Source of the DNA: Psychrobacter maritimus
Lineage (GTDB): Bacteria; Pseudomonadota; Gammaproteobacteria; Pseudomonadales; Moraxellaceae
Reading direction: 5' to 3'
DNA: 64,000 nucleotides
NCBI RefSeq assembly: GCF_904846345.1
Contig: NZ_CAJHAJ010000008.1
Location: 1 to 64,000, forward strand
This document shows, one piece after another, positions 48,638 to 58,748 of this stretch. The translations under genes were made by a program, and so were the position numbers. Position 1 is the stretch's first letter, and every line of letters begins with the position of its first letter. Under the pieces are notes generated by a model. That model was not told where the DNA came from and did not search any database. It saw nothing but the letters and a program-made list of their open reading frames with translations.

Positions 48638-49192
48638 TTAAGAGCTGGTCGTTTGCGGCTGTTTATCCGCGATTTGTTCACCCTGTTTTTCGCGTATTTT
48701 AAGCACTTTACGGACTTTATCACGCGCACGAGTTTGCTTAAGACGCGATAAATAATCGACGAAGATGACCCCATTTAAGTGGTCCATCTCATGCTGAATG
48801 CAAACGGCAAGTAAGCCTTCGACTTCTTCATCAATCTTATTGCCATTCTCATCTAAGGCTTCGATACGCACTTTATTCGGACGCTCAACCTTATCATAGA
48901 CTTCAGGTACCGACAAACAACCCTCTTCGTATGGCTGCTTTTCTTCTACCAATGGCGTGACTTTAGGATTAATAAATACCCTTGGGCTGTCTTTATCTTC
49001 AGATAAATCCATCACGATTAGCTGAATATGGCGATCGACTTGGCTTGCTGCCAAACCAATACCTTGGGCATCATACATCGTCTCAATCATATCGGCGATT
49101 AAGGTTTTGATTTCAGCCGTGACTTCCTTGACAGGCTTGGCAATCGTGCGCAAGCGCGGGTCGGGATAACTTAAAATAGGGAGTAACGCCAT
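48638..49192 (-). CDS. def: Peptide deformylase
   Basis: Fe(II)/Zn metallopeptidase that removes the N-formyl group from new proteins. In 184 residues the three family motifs are complete: G-I-G-L-A-A-S-Q from 44, E-G-C-L-S at 90-94 with metal ligand C92, and H-E-M-D-H at 134-138 with ligands H134 and H138 and catalytic E135. A 15-residue K/Q/T-rich tail follows. fmt is not adjacent, unlike E. coli. Confidence 0.96.
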   Translation of the reverse strand: MALLPILSYPDPRLRTIAKPVKEVTAEIKTLIADMIETMYDAQGIGLAASQVDRHIQLIVMDLSEDKDSPRVFINPKVTPLVEEKQPYEEGCLSVPEVYDKVERPNKVRIEALDENGNKIDEEVEGLLAVCIQHEMDHLNGVIFVDYLSRLKQTRARDKVRKVLKIREKQGEQIADKQPQTTSS

Positions 49193-49505
49193 AGGGCTTA
49201 CCTCAATGATAAAGATAAAATAGGTCTGATATTATAAGATAAATGGGGACAAAAGTAATGCTTATCAATACACGACGCTTTATATCCTTATTTGATAACA
49301 TAAGCAAAACTTATAATTAATCGTTAAGACAGAATGTAAAAAATAAAAACCGCGCCATAAAAAAGGTCCTGCATCGAGCAAGACCTTTTGTTTATTATTT
49401 CTTTACGATGTAGCTTGTTAAATGCTCAATTAAATTGGTAGCTAAGTCAGCTGACATCTAAATTAAAATCCATTTAAATTGAAATACATCAAAACTAAAA
49501 TAATA
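49193..49505. other. Intergenic region between def and the GlsB-like gene
   Basis: 313 bases. Contains the leftward terminator of the GlsB-like gene (49359-49389) and presumably the def promoter. No gene seen. Confidence 0.5.
49359..49389 (-). terminator. Terminator of the GlsB-like gene
   Basis: Read leftward: AAAAGGTC-t-TGC / GCA-g-GACCTTTT stem with TTTTTT following. Confidence 0.8.
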
Positions 49506-49760
49506 TTATACGTTACGCTTACTCATAATCATCTCATAGATAAACAGTAAGATAATCGCACCGATTACTGAGAAGATAAGACCGATAAAGCCGCCATCAG
49601 CATTGATACCGATTAAGCCTGCAACAAAACCACCCAGCATCGCACCAACGATACCCAAAACGATGGTCATAATCCAACCCATAGGGTCGCTACCTGGCTT
49701 GATAGCACGTGCCAATAAACCTGCGACCAGACCTACAATAATCATCCAAATAAAGCTCAT
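49506..49760 (-). CDS. GlsB/YeaQ/YmgE-family small membrane protein
   Basis: 84 residues, three hydrophobic segments with the family's glycine patterns: W-M-I-I-V-G-L-V-A-G-L-L-A-R, P-G-x-x-P-x-G-W-I-M-T-I-V-L-G-I-V-G-A-M-L-G-G, and I-G-A-I-I-L-L-F-I-Y. Also called transglycosylase-associated protein; in other bacteria it is induced by stress. A GGAGA site precedes the ATG. Confidence 0.92.
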   Translation of the reverse strand: MSFIWMIIVGLVAGLLARAIKPGSDPMGWIMTIVLGIVGAMLGGFVAGLIGINADGGFIGLIFSVIGAIILLFIYEMIMSKRNV

Positions 49761-50209
49761 TTTATTCTCCTAATATGTTGCCATTTATAATGTGTTACTT
49801 ATTTATATTGCTTTCTTTTAATGGATTCATTGTAGTCATTCCTGAAACCAAAAAGTAAGGACAAAATGTTATCTGTGTACGGGCTATGTGAGGAAAAAGC
49901 CATATTTGCTATTAAGCAGATGAGATAGGTAAACAGTAGGTTACAAAGGTAGTAAAGTCGCTAACAGAATTAATAGTTAGTAGTGCTAATGTACAGCGTT
50001 CTAAGAGGGAGGTTTTATTTAATGGAACGCAGTAACATAGGCCAGTTAGGGGGATAAGTTAGGGGAAATTAATCGATAGAAGTGATAGAAGTGATAGAAA
50101 CGAGGTAGGATTTTTATTGGAGATAATCAGACATAAAAAAAGCGCCGCTCGTTTAACGAACCGCGCTTTTAAAAAGCATTTTCAATGCCTTTTGTTTTTT
50201 AACAAAGTC
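49761..50209. other. Intergenic region between the GlsB-like gene and mpl
   Basis: About 450 bases, no gene. Contains the leftward mpl terminator (50134-50170) and the promoter region of the GlsB-like gene. A short direct repeat AGAAGTGATAG (50089 area) was seen and looks unremarkable. Confidence 0.5.
50134..50170 (-). terminator. Terminator of mpl
   Basis: Read leftward: AAAAGCGCGGTTCGTT / AACGAGCGGCGCTTTT, an imperfect stem, then a T run. Confidence 0.85.
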
Positions 50210-51697
50210 TTATTGGGTGCGTAGAGCTGTCAATAGACGCTGATGGATGCCCTCAAAACCGCCATTGGACATAATCACAATAGCATCACCCGCTTTAGCA
50301 TGGGTACTGATATGCTCGATAATAGTATCGACGCTAGAAAGTACCTGTTGGTTACCCATATTTGGATTTACCATATTGGCATTTTCAATCACTTCTCTTA
50401 AGCCCCATTCAAGTCCGGTAGGCTCATACCATAACGTATGGTCGGCGAGGGCAGCGGACTCAGCCAAGCTGTCTTGATGAATGCCCATTTTCATAGTGTT
50501 GCTACGCGGCTCAATAATCGCCCAAACGCGTCTGTCTGCCAGTTTCTTTTTTGCACCATCTAAGGTGGTGGTAATGGCGGTCGGATGATGGGCAAAATCA
50601 TCAAACACCAAGATGTCATTTATATCGCCAATCAGCTCCATACGGCGTTTGATACCGGCAAAGGCTGACAATGCGGCGCAGGCGGTTTTGACGTCGACAC
50701 CAACGTTATAAGCGGCGGCGACCGCAACCAAGGCATTATTGACATTATGAATGCCGCTCATTGACCAATTGACGAGCGCTTTAGCTTCTTTATCAGCCGT
50801 GAAACTAATATTGAATTGACCGCCATCGGCGCTGATAAGTTCAGCTTGCCAGTCGCTGTTATTTTTTAACGCCTGCTCTTCTTTATTGGTGTTATCTGCC
50901 GCTGAATCCAGCACGGCAGTACGCCAAATCGGTGTCCAAACGCCTTTTGCCAAGGTGTCTTCTAAACTGATAGTCGCCGCTGGCATGATAATTTTGCCCG
51001 TGCTTGGAATCATGCGCACCATATGGTGAAACTGGGTTTGGATGGCATTTAGGTCGGCGAAAATATCGGCATGGTCAAACTCAAGGTTGTTTAAAATCGC
51101 CGTACGCGGACGATAATGGACGAACTTTGAGCGCTTATCAAAAAACGCCGAATCGTATTCATCGGCTTCGATAACAAAGTAGCCTGTTTTTTCTGCGTCA
51201 TCATTATTTTTTTCAGCGCCCAAGTAGCTGCTATGGGCAAAGACTTGCTGTAAATGCTCATCAGTGGTATCGACCAGTGGTACGCCGCCAATCAAGAACC
51301 CTGCATCAATACCTGCATAATGTAGTATCCATGCCAGCATGGTCGTCGTTGTGGTCTTACCATGCGTACCTGCCACCGCGATGACGTGGCGCGATTGCAG
51401 CACTTGCTCAGATAAAAATTGTGGGCCTGAGGTGTAGCGCAGGCCGCTATCTAGCATATACTCGATGACACCCATACCACGTTTCATCGCATTGCCAACC
51501 ACCACCAAATCAGGCGCTGGCTGCAAATGTTCGACCAAATAGCCTTCGGCAATCGTGACGCCTGCATTTTCAAGTTGGGTGGACATCGGCGGATAAACAT
51601 TGGCGTCTGAACCCGTGACCGTATGCCCGAGCGCGCGCGCCAATAATGCCAGCGAGCCCATAAAAGTACCACAAATACCAAGAATATGAATATGCAT
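50210..51697 (-). CDS. mpl: UDP-MurNAc:L-Ala-gamma-D-Glu-meso-DAP ligase (murein recycling)
   Basis: Mur-ligase that joins recycled tripeptide to UDP-MurNAc. In 495 residues: M-H-I-H-I-L-G-I-C-G-T-F-M-G start, G-S-D-A-N-V-Y-P-P-M-S-T, ATP loop GTHGKT at 110-115, E-A-D-E-Y-D-S-A-F, and N-N-L-E-F-D-H-A-D. The C-terminal domain includes D-D-F-A-H-H-P-T-A. Start set at ATG 51697, matching the E. coli Mpl N-terminus; the longer frame begins with a GTG at 51751 and adds 18 unconserved residues. Confidence 0.95.
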   Translation of the reverse strand: MHIHILGICGTFMGSLALLARALGHTVTGSDANVYPPMSTQLENAGVTIAEGYLVEHLQPAPDLVVVGNAMKRGMGVIEYMLDSGLRYTSGPQFLSEQVLQSRHVIAVAGTHGKTTTTTMLAWILHYAGIDAGFLIGGVPLVDTTDEHLQQVFAHSSYLGAEKNNDDAEKTGYFVIEADEYDSAFFDKRSKFVHYRPRTAILNNLEFDHADIFADLNAIQTQFHHMVRMIPSTGKIIMPAATISLEDTLAKGVWTPIWRTAVLDSAADNTNKEEQALKNNSDWQAELISADGGQFNISFTADKEAKALVNWSMSGIHNVNNALVAVAAAYNVGVDVKTACAALSAFAGIKRRMELIGDINDILVFDDFAHHPTAITTTLDGAKKKLADRRVWAIIEPRSNTMKMGIHQDSLAESAALADHTLWYEPTGLEWGLREVIENANMVNPNMGNQQVLSSVDTIIEHISTHAKAGDAIVIMSNGGFEGIHQRLLTALRTQ

Positions 51698-51878
51698 AGA
51701 CGTTCCGTACGAGCTTAAAAAAGGGGATTGAGCTTGAATATCAGGCAACACATATTAGTGCAGCAGACAGTTCGGTAGACAGCTCAATAGACAAAGGCTT
51801 ATTGTAAAGTAAACACTAGAAGATGACCAATAAAAAACGCCTAGCAAGTAGGCGTTATGTGCTTATCCATTGACGCGT

Positions 51879-52502
51879 TTATTTGCGCGCCAAGCTATAG
51901 TCATCATCAGGATTTTTATCTGCGTCCAACCTAATCAAAAGGTTGTCTTTGATATGGTAGGTTTCGATATTTTTTCTCTCATAGACAATCGTAATCATAT
52001 CGTCATCTTGGCGATAGACGCCAGATTCTAGCAAAGGCGCGCGCGCAGGCTCTGCGTGATTAAATATACTGGTTTTTAGTACGGAGCCATCAGAAAATAG
52101 GTTTAGGGTAATAGCGATATTAGCGCAAGATTCGCATGGCACGATGCCGCCATAATCACCCATTAAGGTTGCCTGTAGCGTGCTTTCGTTATTTGATGCA
52201 GAAATCATCGGCGTACGACGAGCATTATCATTTATATTGGCCGCCGCAATAAGCGAGGTGCCTTCTTCGCTATTTGCCTTATCTGCTACCTTGTTAGCAC
52301 TGCTCTTTTGAGACTCATCGTTTGGCACCTCAGCTTGCTGCGTACCGTTAATCGGCGCACCTTGCGTCGTTTTATTATTGGTAGATGAGGACGCACTGTC
52401 ACAGCTCATCAGCAGCAAACAGACGGGTAACGCCAATAATGGGCGCATACAGCGTCTGATAGCCGTAATAGTAGAGAGGGAAGTAGACCAAAAAGTTATC
52501 AT
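51879..52502 (-). CDS. NlpE-like lipoprotein
   Basis: 207 residues. A hydrophobic signal with lipobox L-L-M-S-C near 34 precedes an S-, N- and T-rich linker. The C-terminal domain, about 110-205, has Y-G-G-I-V-P-C-E-S-C-A-N-I-A-I-T-L-N-L, the C-x-x-C strand typical of the NlpE N-terminal domain (copper-resistance/envelope-stress lipoprotein). The second NlpE domain is missing. The signal would fit better with a start at ATG 52448, giving M-R-P-L-L-A-L-P; the longer start adds a basic 18-residue prefix. Confidence 0.8.
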   Translation of the reverse strand: MITFWSTSLSTITAIRRCMRPLLALPVCLLLMSCDSASSSTNNKTTQGAPINGTQQAEVPNDESQKSSANKVADKANSEEGTSLIAAANINDNARRTPMISASNNESTLQATLMGDYGGIVPCESCANIAITLNLFSDGSVLKTSIFNHAEPARAPLLESGVYRQDDDMITIVYERKNIETYHIKDNLLIRLDADKNPDDDYSLARK

Positions 52503-52970
52503 AGTATTACCAAAAACAGTTTTTTAAATAGTATGGTCAGACGCTATCAGTATAATAAATGAGCTAAAGCTTTGAGAGAAATCAAAGAAGATAAGAAAAA
52601 CAAGCTTAACGGCAATAGCTAAAGTGTGCGACCTTGACTTCGTTAATTTATGTGAGAAGAGTAAGCGGGTAAATAAATAGTAGCGCGTTCCAGCACTATA
52701 AACACTCGCATTACAACGCTTTCTATATACGATTAAAGCGTTATAAAGCCGTCTCTTATTCCAATAGGGTAAATAAACCCTGCAAAGATATCAAAGTGTA
52801 AAAGTGACTAAGGAGGCTCTTTAGGTAAACTCTATAATCATAAGGGCGAATAAACACCTTTATCAGCTGCAAAATAAGATACAAAATAAGCGCAAAAAAA
52901 CCGTCAGCGTGATTAAGCATAACGGTTTTAGTTGGTTATTCATTAAAGCGAAACGGCTTATAAAAGCACG
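52503..52970. other. Intergenic region between the NlpE-like gene and dsbB
   Basis: About 470 bases with no supported gene. It contains the leftward dsbB terminator (52894-52929) and the promoter area of the lipoprotein gene; otherwise nothing recognised. Confidence 0.5.
52894..52929 (-). terminator. Terminator of dsbB
   Basis: Read leftward: stem AAAACCGT / ACGGTTTT with a long loop, then seven T. Confidence 0.75.
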
Positions 52971-53492
52971 CTAGCGCGCAGGACGAATGATACGCCACAA
53001 TATAAGCACATGCGTTAATATCAAAATACTAAATAGAATTAATGATTGCTCGGGAATACTCAGCCCCATAAACGTCCAGTCGATAGAAGCACATTCACCA
53101 GAACCGGCAAACACTTCTTTTAATACCTGCTGCATAGGGAGGGTATCGAGCCAATAATCTAAACCTGGGCCACATGACGGTACTTGGTCAGCCGGTAGAT
53201 GCTGTAGCCAGACATGACGCCCTGCTACTGTCGCGGCCCAGCCAATACCTGCCAAGCTACCCAGCCATAGTAGCAAGCGTGTCACCATTGATTTTGGATT
53301 AAATACCGCCGCGATGAGCGCAAAGCCGCCCATCACCATCAGCCCAATACGCTGAAAGATACACAGCGGACAAGGCGAAAACCCCATATAACGCTGCAAA
53401 AAAAACAACGCAAAACTCATGCCTATTACGGTCATTATCACTAAAAACACTTGCAGATTACGGTAAGTGGTCAGCTGTCGCATGGGGCGCAT
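52971..53492 (-). CDS. dsbB: Disulfide bond formation protein DsbB
   Basis: Inner-membrane quinone reductase that re-oxidises DsbA. 173 residues with four transmembrane helices. First redox pair C41/C44 in S-P-C-P-L-C-I-F-Q-R; second pair C107 (P-S-C-G-P-G-L-D-Y) and C134 (S-G-E-C-A-S) in the second periplasmic loop. The quinone-site region Q-R-I-G follows the first pair. Located 44 bp downstream of gshA in the same direction, so co-transcription is possible, linking two thiol-redox functions. Confidence 0.95.
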   Translation of the reverse strand: MRPMRQLTTYRNLQVFLVIMTVIGMSFALFFLQRYMGFSPCPLCIFQRIGLMVMGGFALIAAVFNPKSMVTRLLLWLGSLAGIGWAATVAGRHVWLQHLPADQVPSCGPGLDYWLDTLPMQQVLKEVFAGSGECASIDWTFMGLSIPEQSLILFSILILTHVLILWRIIRPAR

Positions 53493-53536
53493 ACTCTTAT
53501 AAAGTGGTTATTGATGAAGGGTAAAATTATAAAAAT

Positions 53537-55120
53537 TTAGCGATATTGCTGTAAGAAATCCATAAAATCTTCGGTTTCAGCGGCTTCAAGTTCAGCTTGC
53601 TGTAGGATAGATTTTTCGGCAAGTACTTCATATTTGGCTTGCGTGTTTGGACTCAAAGTCTGCTGTAATAACGATTCACGATGCTGCTGCGCTAAAGTAA
53701 AGCCAAGCTGCCATAAACTGCCCAAACGCTTACTATCAGAGTTAACTTGCGCTGAGATGGTTGACTCAGAATGTCCTGCTTTACCTTGCATCAAGGCAAC
53801 CGCCGCACGATAGTCATTACCACCATAATGTGCATCAAGTAGTGCTGCCAATGGTTGCATCCGGCTTAAATGGGTGAGCATCCAGCTTTCTAGAGTTTGC
53901 TCAGCGCCGTTATTAATAATCTGTAAGTTTTCACGGCGACCTTCGTTGACCACGCGCTCAAGATTAACAGCCAACGCTTCTTCTTCTGCAGGCAGCAGCT
54001 CTGGCGAATCACTCAGCAAGCAATATAGCGCCATCACTTCTAAAAAGCAGGCGCTAGATAAGCGAATACCAATATCGCTATAAGGGTCAAGGTCAATGGC
54101 GCGAAACTCAACGTAAGCAATGCCGCGACGCTCAAGCGCTTCGGTTGGGCTCTCGCCACTTTCGGCGATTTGTTTTGGACGGATAGGGCTATAGTATTCA
54201 TTTTCTATTTGTAGAATATGATCATTGATTTGAATCGGGTTGCCATCGGCATCATTTAAACCCAGTTTCTCAAAGCTTGCATGCGGGGTTTGAATCGCGC
54301 GGCGTAGCCCCTTGATATACTCGGGTAAATTGTTATAGCGGATATCGAGATGTTCTTGTACGCTGTTGGTATAACCAAGCTTGCCCATGCGCAGGCTGGT
54401 CGCAGTCGGCTTATAATAGGTCGAATCATTGAGCAGCTCAAGGTCATGCTCAACCCCTGACACAAAGCAAGGGCAAACACTGGGACTTGCGCCCAATAAA
54501 TACAGCACTAAACTGGTCAGACGTTTAAAGTTACGAATCAGTCCCAAATACTTATCGTTTCTAAATTCTGTCAGGGTCAGGTCTTGTGCGGTTGGCGTTT
54601 GCGCTTGCCACGCGGCAAATAAATCATCGCCAAACGATAGGTTATAATGTAAACCAGCAATCGTCTGCATACGGCGACCATAACGGATGCCAAGTCCACT
54701 ACGATATAGCGTTTTCAACTTACCGGTATTAGAGCTGCCATAATCGGCCAGTGGGATATCTTCATCATTGGACGACAGCATACACGGCATGGATAATGGC
54801 CACATCAACTCACATTCAGGCATACCTTGATAGACCAATAAATGCAGTTGGCGCAGCATGTTTAAGGTTTCTTTTGGCGAGGTCTTGGGGTCAGTGATAA
54901 GCTCAAGCAGGCTTTCTGAATAATCCGTGGTGATAAACGGATGGGTAAGCTTGGAGCCAAGCTTAGTCGGATGCGGCGTTTGCGCCAAATAACCATCAGG
55001 TTTAACACGCAGCCCTTCTTTTTCGATACCGCGGAGCATACCCGCTAGGTGCTGACTGTCAAACCAGTTTGGAATTTCAAAATCGACAAAGCTGCTCGCA
55101 ATATTACTCATAATAGTCAT
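53537..55120 (-). CDS. gshA: Glutamate-cysteine ligase
   Basis: First enzyme of glutathione synthesis, ATP-dependent, gammaproteobacterial class. 527 residues (E. coli 518) with R-G-I-E-K-E-G-L-R-V near 30, T-T-D-Y-S-E-S-L-L-E-L-I-T near 64, G-L-H-Y-N-L-S-F near 155, and V-E-F-R-A-I-D-L-D-P near 340. The start is ATG 55120; a second in-frame ATG three codons on is also possible. Confidence 0.96.
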   Translation of the reverse strand: MTIMSNIASSFVDFEIPNWFDSQHLAGMLRGIEKEGLRVKPDGYLAQTPHPTKLGSKLTHPFITTDYSESLLELITDPKTSPKETLNMLRQLHLLVYQGMPECELMWPLSMPCMLSSNDEDIPLADYGSSNTGKLKTLYRSGLGIRYGRRMQTIAGLHYNLSFGDDLFAAWQAQTPTAQDLTLTEFRNDKYLGLIRNFKRLTSLVLYLLGASPSVCPCFVSGVEHDLELLNDSTYYKPTATSLRMGKLGYTNSVQEHLDIRYNNLPEYIKGLRRAIQTPHASFEKLGLNDADGNPIQINDHILQIENEYYSPIRPKQIAESGESPTEALERRGIAYVEFRAIDLDPYSDIGIRLSSACFLEVMALYCLLSDSPELLPAEEEALAVNLERVVNEGRRENLQIINNGAEQTLESWMLTHLSRMQPLAALLDAHYGGNDYRAAVALMQGKAGHSESTISAQVNSDSKRLGSLWQLGFTLAQQHRESLLQQTLSPNTQAKYEVLAEKSILQQAELEAAETEDFMDFLQQYR

Positions 55121-55502
55121 CTGTTGTTATTAGTTATGTTCGGTCGAAACACAGGCGGTCCGACCGCAAAAAGGGGTTAGAGAATCAGGTCAGTTTAGCC
55201 CAAAGCGACCCTAAAAACCACGTGCAATTACAAATACAGTAAGCTTTTCCGGTGTTCAATTCGAGCAGTTTTAATGCAAAAACTGGCGATAAAATAGCCG
55301 CAAAAACCTAAGATAAAGAGGGTCGGTTGTACTTCTTGGGCTTTACTTTCTTATAGCTTGTATGGTGCGTCATGACCGCTTTATCAATATCAAACTATCT
55401 AATATTATCTATTACTCATAAAGCGTAGACTAAAAAGCACCTAACGATAAGATAGGTGCCTTAATAAAATGAAGAAAAATCATTGATTTAAAAAACAGTG
55501 AT
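55121..55502. other. Intergenic region between gshA and erpA
   Basis: About 380 bases without a gene. A small palindrome around CGGTCCGACCG (near 55155-55166) and the leftward erpA terminator (55434-55463) are the visible features. Confidence 0.5.
55434..55463 (-). terminator. Terminator of erpA
   Basis: Read leftward: GGCACCTA / TAGGTGC stem, 9-base loop, TTTTT. Confidence 0.82.
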
Positions 55503-55883
55503 TTAGATAGAAAACGATGAACCACAACCACAAGAAGTGGTGGCATTGGGGTTGGCAACCACAAAGCGCGCACCTTCTAAGCCTTCGGTATAGTCAACCG
55601 TAGAGCCTTGTAGATACTGATAGCTCAGCGAATCGACCACTAAGGTCACATCGCCATTATCGAAGTTGGCGTCGTCTTCGCCTAAGTCGCTGTCAAATCT
55701 AAATCCGTAAGAGAAACCAGAACAGCCGCCGCCGGTCACATAGACGCGTAGCATAAGCTCGCTGTCACCTTCTTCTTCACGCAGACGACGTACTTTTTGA
55801 GCCGCACTGTCAGTTAAGCTCAAGGCAGTTGGGTCGACGGGCTGGCTGGCGCTTGGGTTAAATTGGTTGGTTGATTCGTTCAT
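55503..55883 (-). CDS. erpA: Iron-sulfur cluster insertion protein ErpA
   Basis: A-type carrier that delivers [4Fe-4S] clusters to apo-proteins, including isoprenoid enzymes. 126 residues with the three cluster ligands: C54 in [11 protein letters not shown], and C118 and C120 in S-C-G-C-G-S-S-F. Start set at ATG 55883 because GAGG lies 5 bases upstream on that strand; the frame extends 34 codons further but that extension is unlike the family. Confidence 0.94.
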   Translation of the reverse strand: MNESTNQFNPSASQPVDPTALSLTDSAAQKVRRLREEEGDSELMLRVYVTGGGCSGFSYGFRFDSDLGEDDANFDNGDVTLVVDSLSYQYLQGSTVDYTEGLEGARFVVANPNATTSCGCGSSFSI

Positions 55884-56450
55884 ATCTACCTCAGTTGCTA
55901 AAATCAAATGATATTGTTTTTTATTGATGCGAGGTCGTCTATTTATACAGGATAGGGCGACTGATCCGTAGCGGCTGATACGCATAGGCTACGGTAACAT
56001 TAATGAGATTGGGTCACTATTTGACATTTAGACATTCATATAGACACTCATAGTTTGGGGTATGCATATTTGGCTTAAGACTTTAGACGCTCATATCGAG
56101 CTGTCATGGTGGCATACGCTGAAGCCCATACTATCATGGCTATTAGCACTTAACTGCATGATGTCAATAGTGTTTTACTAGTATAGCATAATTGGGCTAA
56201 TGATTGATTTGTCAAGGGTAACAACAGCGTTCACGACTAAAAAAGTGATTGAAACTGCAAACTTTTAAATAGTCTACGCCTCATTATCATAATAAGCGGT
56301 TTTTAGCAGTATAAAGGTTTGAATTTAAAATACTTATTTAATTGTTTGCCTATGCGGCAAGCGTTTGAAATAATAGCCGCCAGTAAACATGCCAGACGTG
56401 TGTTTTTTATTGCCTTAAGTTTTACATTATTGTTGAGATGAAGAAATTAT
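55884..56450. other. Divergent intergenic region between erpA and yheS
   Basis: About 570 bases that must hold both promoters. Three short repeats of the type TTTAGAC..TCATAT (near 56025-56050 and 56082-56098) are seen; no gene or terminator recognised. Confidence 0.5.
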
Positions 56451-58478
56451 ATGATCGAATTTAAAGACGTTGGTGTTCGCCGTGATGGTCGTGAGTTGTT
56501 TGCAGGGGCAAGCTTCCAGCTACATCCGGGCCATAAAGTTGGCTTAACGGGCAATAACGGCACAGGCAAATCGACCTTGTTTGCCTTATTATTGACACGT
56601 ATGGGCACCGGTGATACCGAAGTGACGCTTGATAAAGGCGAAATCAGTATTCCTGACAGCTGGCATGTGGCGCATATGGCGCAGGAAGTGGGCGCCAGTA
56701 CCCAAACGGCGATTGATTACGTCTTAAGTGGCGATGAGCAGTGGTATGAGATTAATGCGGCGTTAAATGATTTGAGCAGTGTCAGTGACGACCAAATTGG
56801 CGTATTACATCAGCAGTTTGATGAGATTGATGGCTATCGTACCCCGACCAAAGCGGCACAAATCATGGCGGGTCTTGGTTTTAATACCAGCCAGCATGAG
56901 CTGCCCGTCGAAGGCTTTTCCGGTGGTTGGCGTATGCGTTTAAACCTTGCCAAGACCTTGATGAGCCGCGCAGATTTAATGCTCCTTGATGAGCCAACCA
57001 ACCATTTGGATTTGGATGCCATTCTTTGGCTTGAAACGTGGATTAATGCCTTTAGCGGTTTGGTTATCGTCATCTCGCATGACCAAGCGTTTTTGGACGC
57101 CACCGTCGGTCATATTCTGCACGTCGAGCAACAAAAAATCACCCTTTATACCGGTAACTATCAGCAGTTTATTCGCACCCGTCATGAGCGCATGGCGCAG
57201 CAGCAGCAAGCGTTTGAAAAGCAGCAAGCGACCAAAGCGCATTTGGATGACTTTATTCGTCGCTTCCGTGCCAAGGCCAGTAAAGCCAAACAGGCGCAAA
57301 GCCGTATTAAGCAGCTTGAGCGTATGGCAGAGCTGTCACCGATGATGGCGGACAATCCGTTCTCGTTCCGCTTTTATGAGCCGGCAAATATGAGCTCGCC
57401 CTTAATTGAGCTGAGCAATGCCGATATTGGTTATACCGATACCGCGCTACTGCATAATGCCAATATCCAAGTGACGCCGGATACGCGTATTGGCTTGCTT
57501 GGGATGAATGGCGCTGGTAAATCGACCTTGATTAAAGCCTTGGTCGGCGAGCTTGGTATTTTATCAGGCAGCTATCGCGTTTCTGATACCCTAAAGCTCG
57601 GTTATTTTAACCAGCATCAAATGGATGCTTTGGATGCGGCAGCGACGCCGATGCAAATGCTACGCCGCCTAGCGGGCAAAACTTCTGATACAGAATTGCG
57701 CTCGTTCCTCGGCAGCTTTGACTTTCGCGGTGAGCGTATCGACACGCCAAGTGAGCTATTTTCTGGTGGCGAGCGCGCGCGTTTAACCTTGGCATTAATC
57801 GTCTGGCAACGTCCAAACGTGCTGGTACTCGATGAGCCAACCAACCATTTAGACTTACAAATGCGTCAAGCTTTGACCATTGCTTTGCAGGGTTTTGAAG
57901 GGGCAGTGGTACTGGTATCGCATGACCGCGAGCTGATTGCCAACGTCTGTGACGAGCTGTTTTTGGTCCATGACGGTATAATCGAAGAGTTTGATGGTGA
58001 TATCAGCGATTACGGTAAGTGGCTTGCTGAAAAGCGTAAGCAAGAAAATACGCCTGATAAAAGCAATAGTAAGAAAAAGAGCAAAAAGGATAATAAGAAG
58101 TTTGTTTCACGTGAAACAAATACCAGTTTAGCTAGTAATCAAATTAGTAATAAAGCTGCTACTGCCCCAGCAAAAGCTGCTCAGCCTGCGCTTAGCAAAG
58201 AAGAACAACGCAAATTGGCCGCTGAGCAACGCAAACTTACCGCGCCTGTTCGCCGTGAGATTGAAGACACAGAAAAAGCCTTGGCTAAGATTACTGATAA
58301 ATTGGCCAGTTTAGAGACCAAGCTTGCTGATACTGAGCTATATGAAGAAAGCCGTAAGGCTGATTTGCTGGTGTTGCTCAATGAACAAACAGCGCTACAG
58401 CAGCAGCATAGTGATAATGAAGAGAAGTTGTTGCTCGCGATGACGACGCTAGAAGAAATGGAAGCGGCTGTTAAATAG
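56451..58478 (+). CDS. yheS: ABC-F family ATPase YheS
   Basis: Cytosolic tandem ATPase of the ABC-F family, which acts on the ribosome. Two ABC domains: Walker A GNNGTGKST at 34-42 with signature F-S-G-G-W-R-M-R, and a second Walker A GMNGAGKST from 351 with signature F-S-G-G-E-R-A-R. Both have L-L/V-L-D-E-P-T-N-H-L-D. The inter-domain linker near 240-300 is charged and Q/K-rich. The C-terminal 110 residues, about 555-675, form a predicted coiled coil. A perfect parS lies inside the reading frame at 58103, in the lysine-rich tail. Confidence 0.95.
   Translation: MIEFKDVGVRRDGRELFAGASFQLHPGHKVGLTGNNGTGKSTLFALLLTRMGTGDTEVTLDKGEISIPDSWHVAHMAQEVGASTQTAIDYVLSGDEQWYEINAALNDLSSVSDDQIGVLHQQFDEIDGYRTPTKAAQIMAGLGFNTSQHELPVEGFSGGWRMRLNLAKTLMSRADLMLLDEPTNHLDLDAILWLETWINAFSGLVIVISHDQAFLDATVGHILHVEQQKITLYTGNYQQFIRTRHERMAQQQQAFEKQQATKAHLDDFIRRFRAKASKAKQAQSRIKQLERMAELSPMMADNPFSFRFYEPANMSSPLIELSNADIGYTDTALLHNANIQVTPDTRIGLLGMNGAGKSTLIKALVGELGILSGSYRVSDTLKLGYFNQHQMDALDAAATPMQMLRRLAGKTSDTELRSFLGSFDFRGERIDTPSELFSGGERARLTLALIVWQRPNVLVLDEPTNHLDLQMRQALTIALQGFEGAVVLVSHDRELIANVCDELFLVHDGIIEEFDGDISDYGKWLAEKRKQENTPDKSNSKKKSKKDNKKFVSRETNTSLASNQISNKAATAPAKAAQPALSKEEQRKLAAEQRKLTAPVRREIEDTEKALAKITDKLASLETKLADTELYEESRKADLLVLLNEQTALQQQHSDNEEKLLLAMTTLEEMEAAVK
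58103..58118. promoter_or_regulatory. parS: parS site inside yheS, perfect match
   Basis: TGTTTCACGTGAAACA, 16 of 16 bases, within a 20-bp palindrome (58101-58120). It encodes F-V-S-R-E-T, a frame different from the recF and yigZ sites. Confidence 0.92.
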
Positions 58479-58539
58479 GCGGCAGTCAGTTGGCAAATAT
58501 AATTATTTTGAAGTAGTAGATTCACTTTAAAAGGACACC

Positions 58540-58611
58540 CTGCTGGTATGAATTTTCCGTAACTTCTGGAGTGCAAAGCGCACAGCAAGCGAGGAAGATT
58601 TATACCAGCAG
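58540..58611. repeat. Dispersed ~73-bp inverted-repeat element, copy B
   Basis: Terminal repeats CTGCTGGTATGAATTTTCC and GGAAGATTTATACCAGCAG match 17 of 19 bases. Its reverse complement aligns with copy A at 27731-27804, including GCTTGCTGTGCGCTT. Lies 60 bp after the yheS stop. Confidence 0.8.
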
Positions 58612-58710
58612 AATACTATTTCTGCCGTAACTTTTTATTTTAAACTGACTATATAGGCTATTGAAGAATTATTCAGCGATACAAACCAGTGTTTTAAAAT
58701 CATCGAGCAT

Positions 58711-58742
58711 AAAAAAGGGAGAGCGTGAGCTCTCCCTTTTTT
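58711..58742. terminator. Bidirectional terminator between yheS and rlpA-like gene
   Basis: Stem AAAAGGGAGAGC / GCTCTCCCTTTT with a 4-base loop and T runs on both strands. Confidence 0.92.
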
Positions 58743-58748
58743 ATTACA

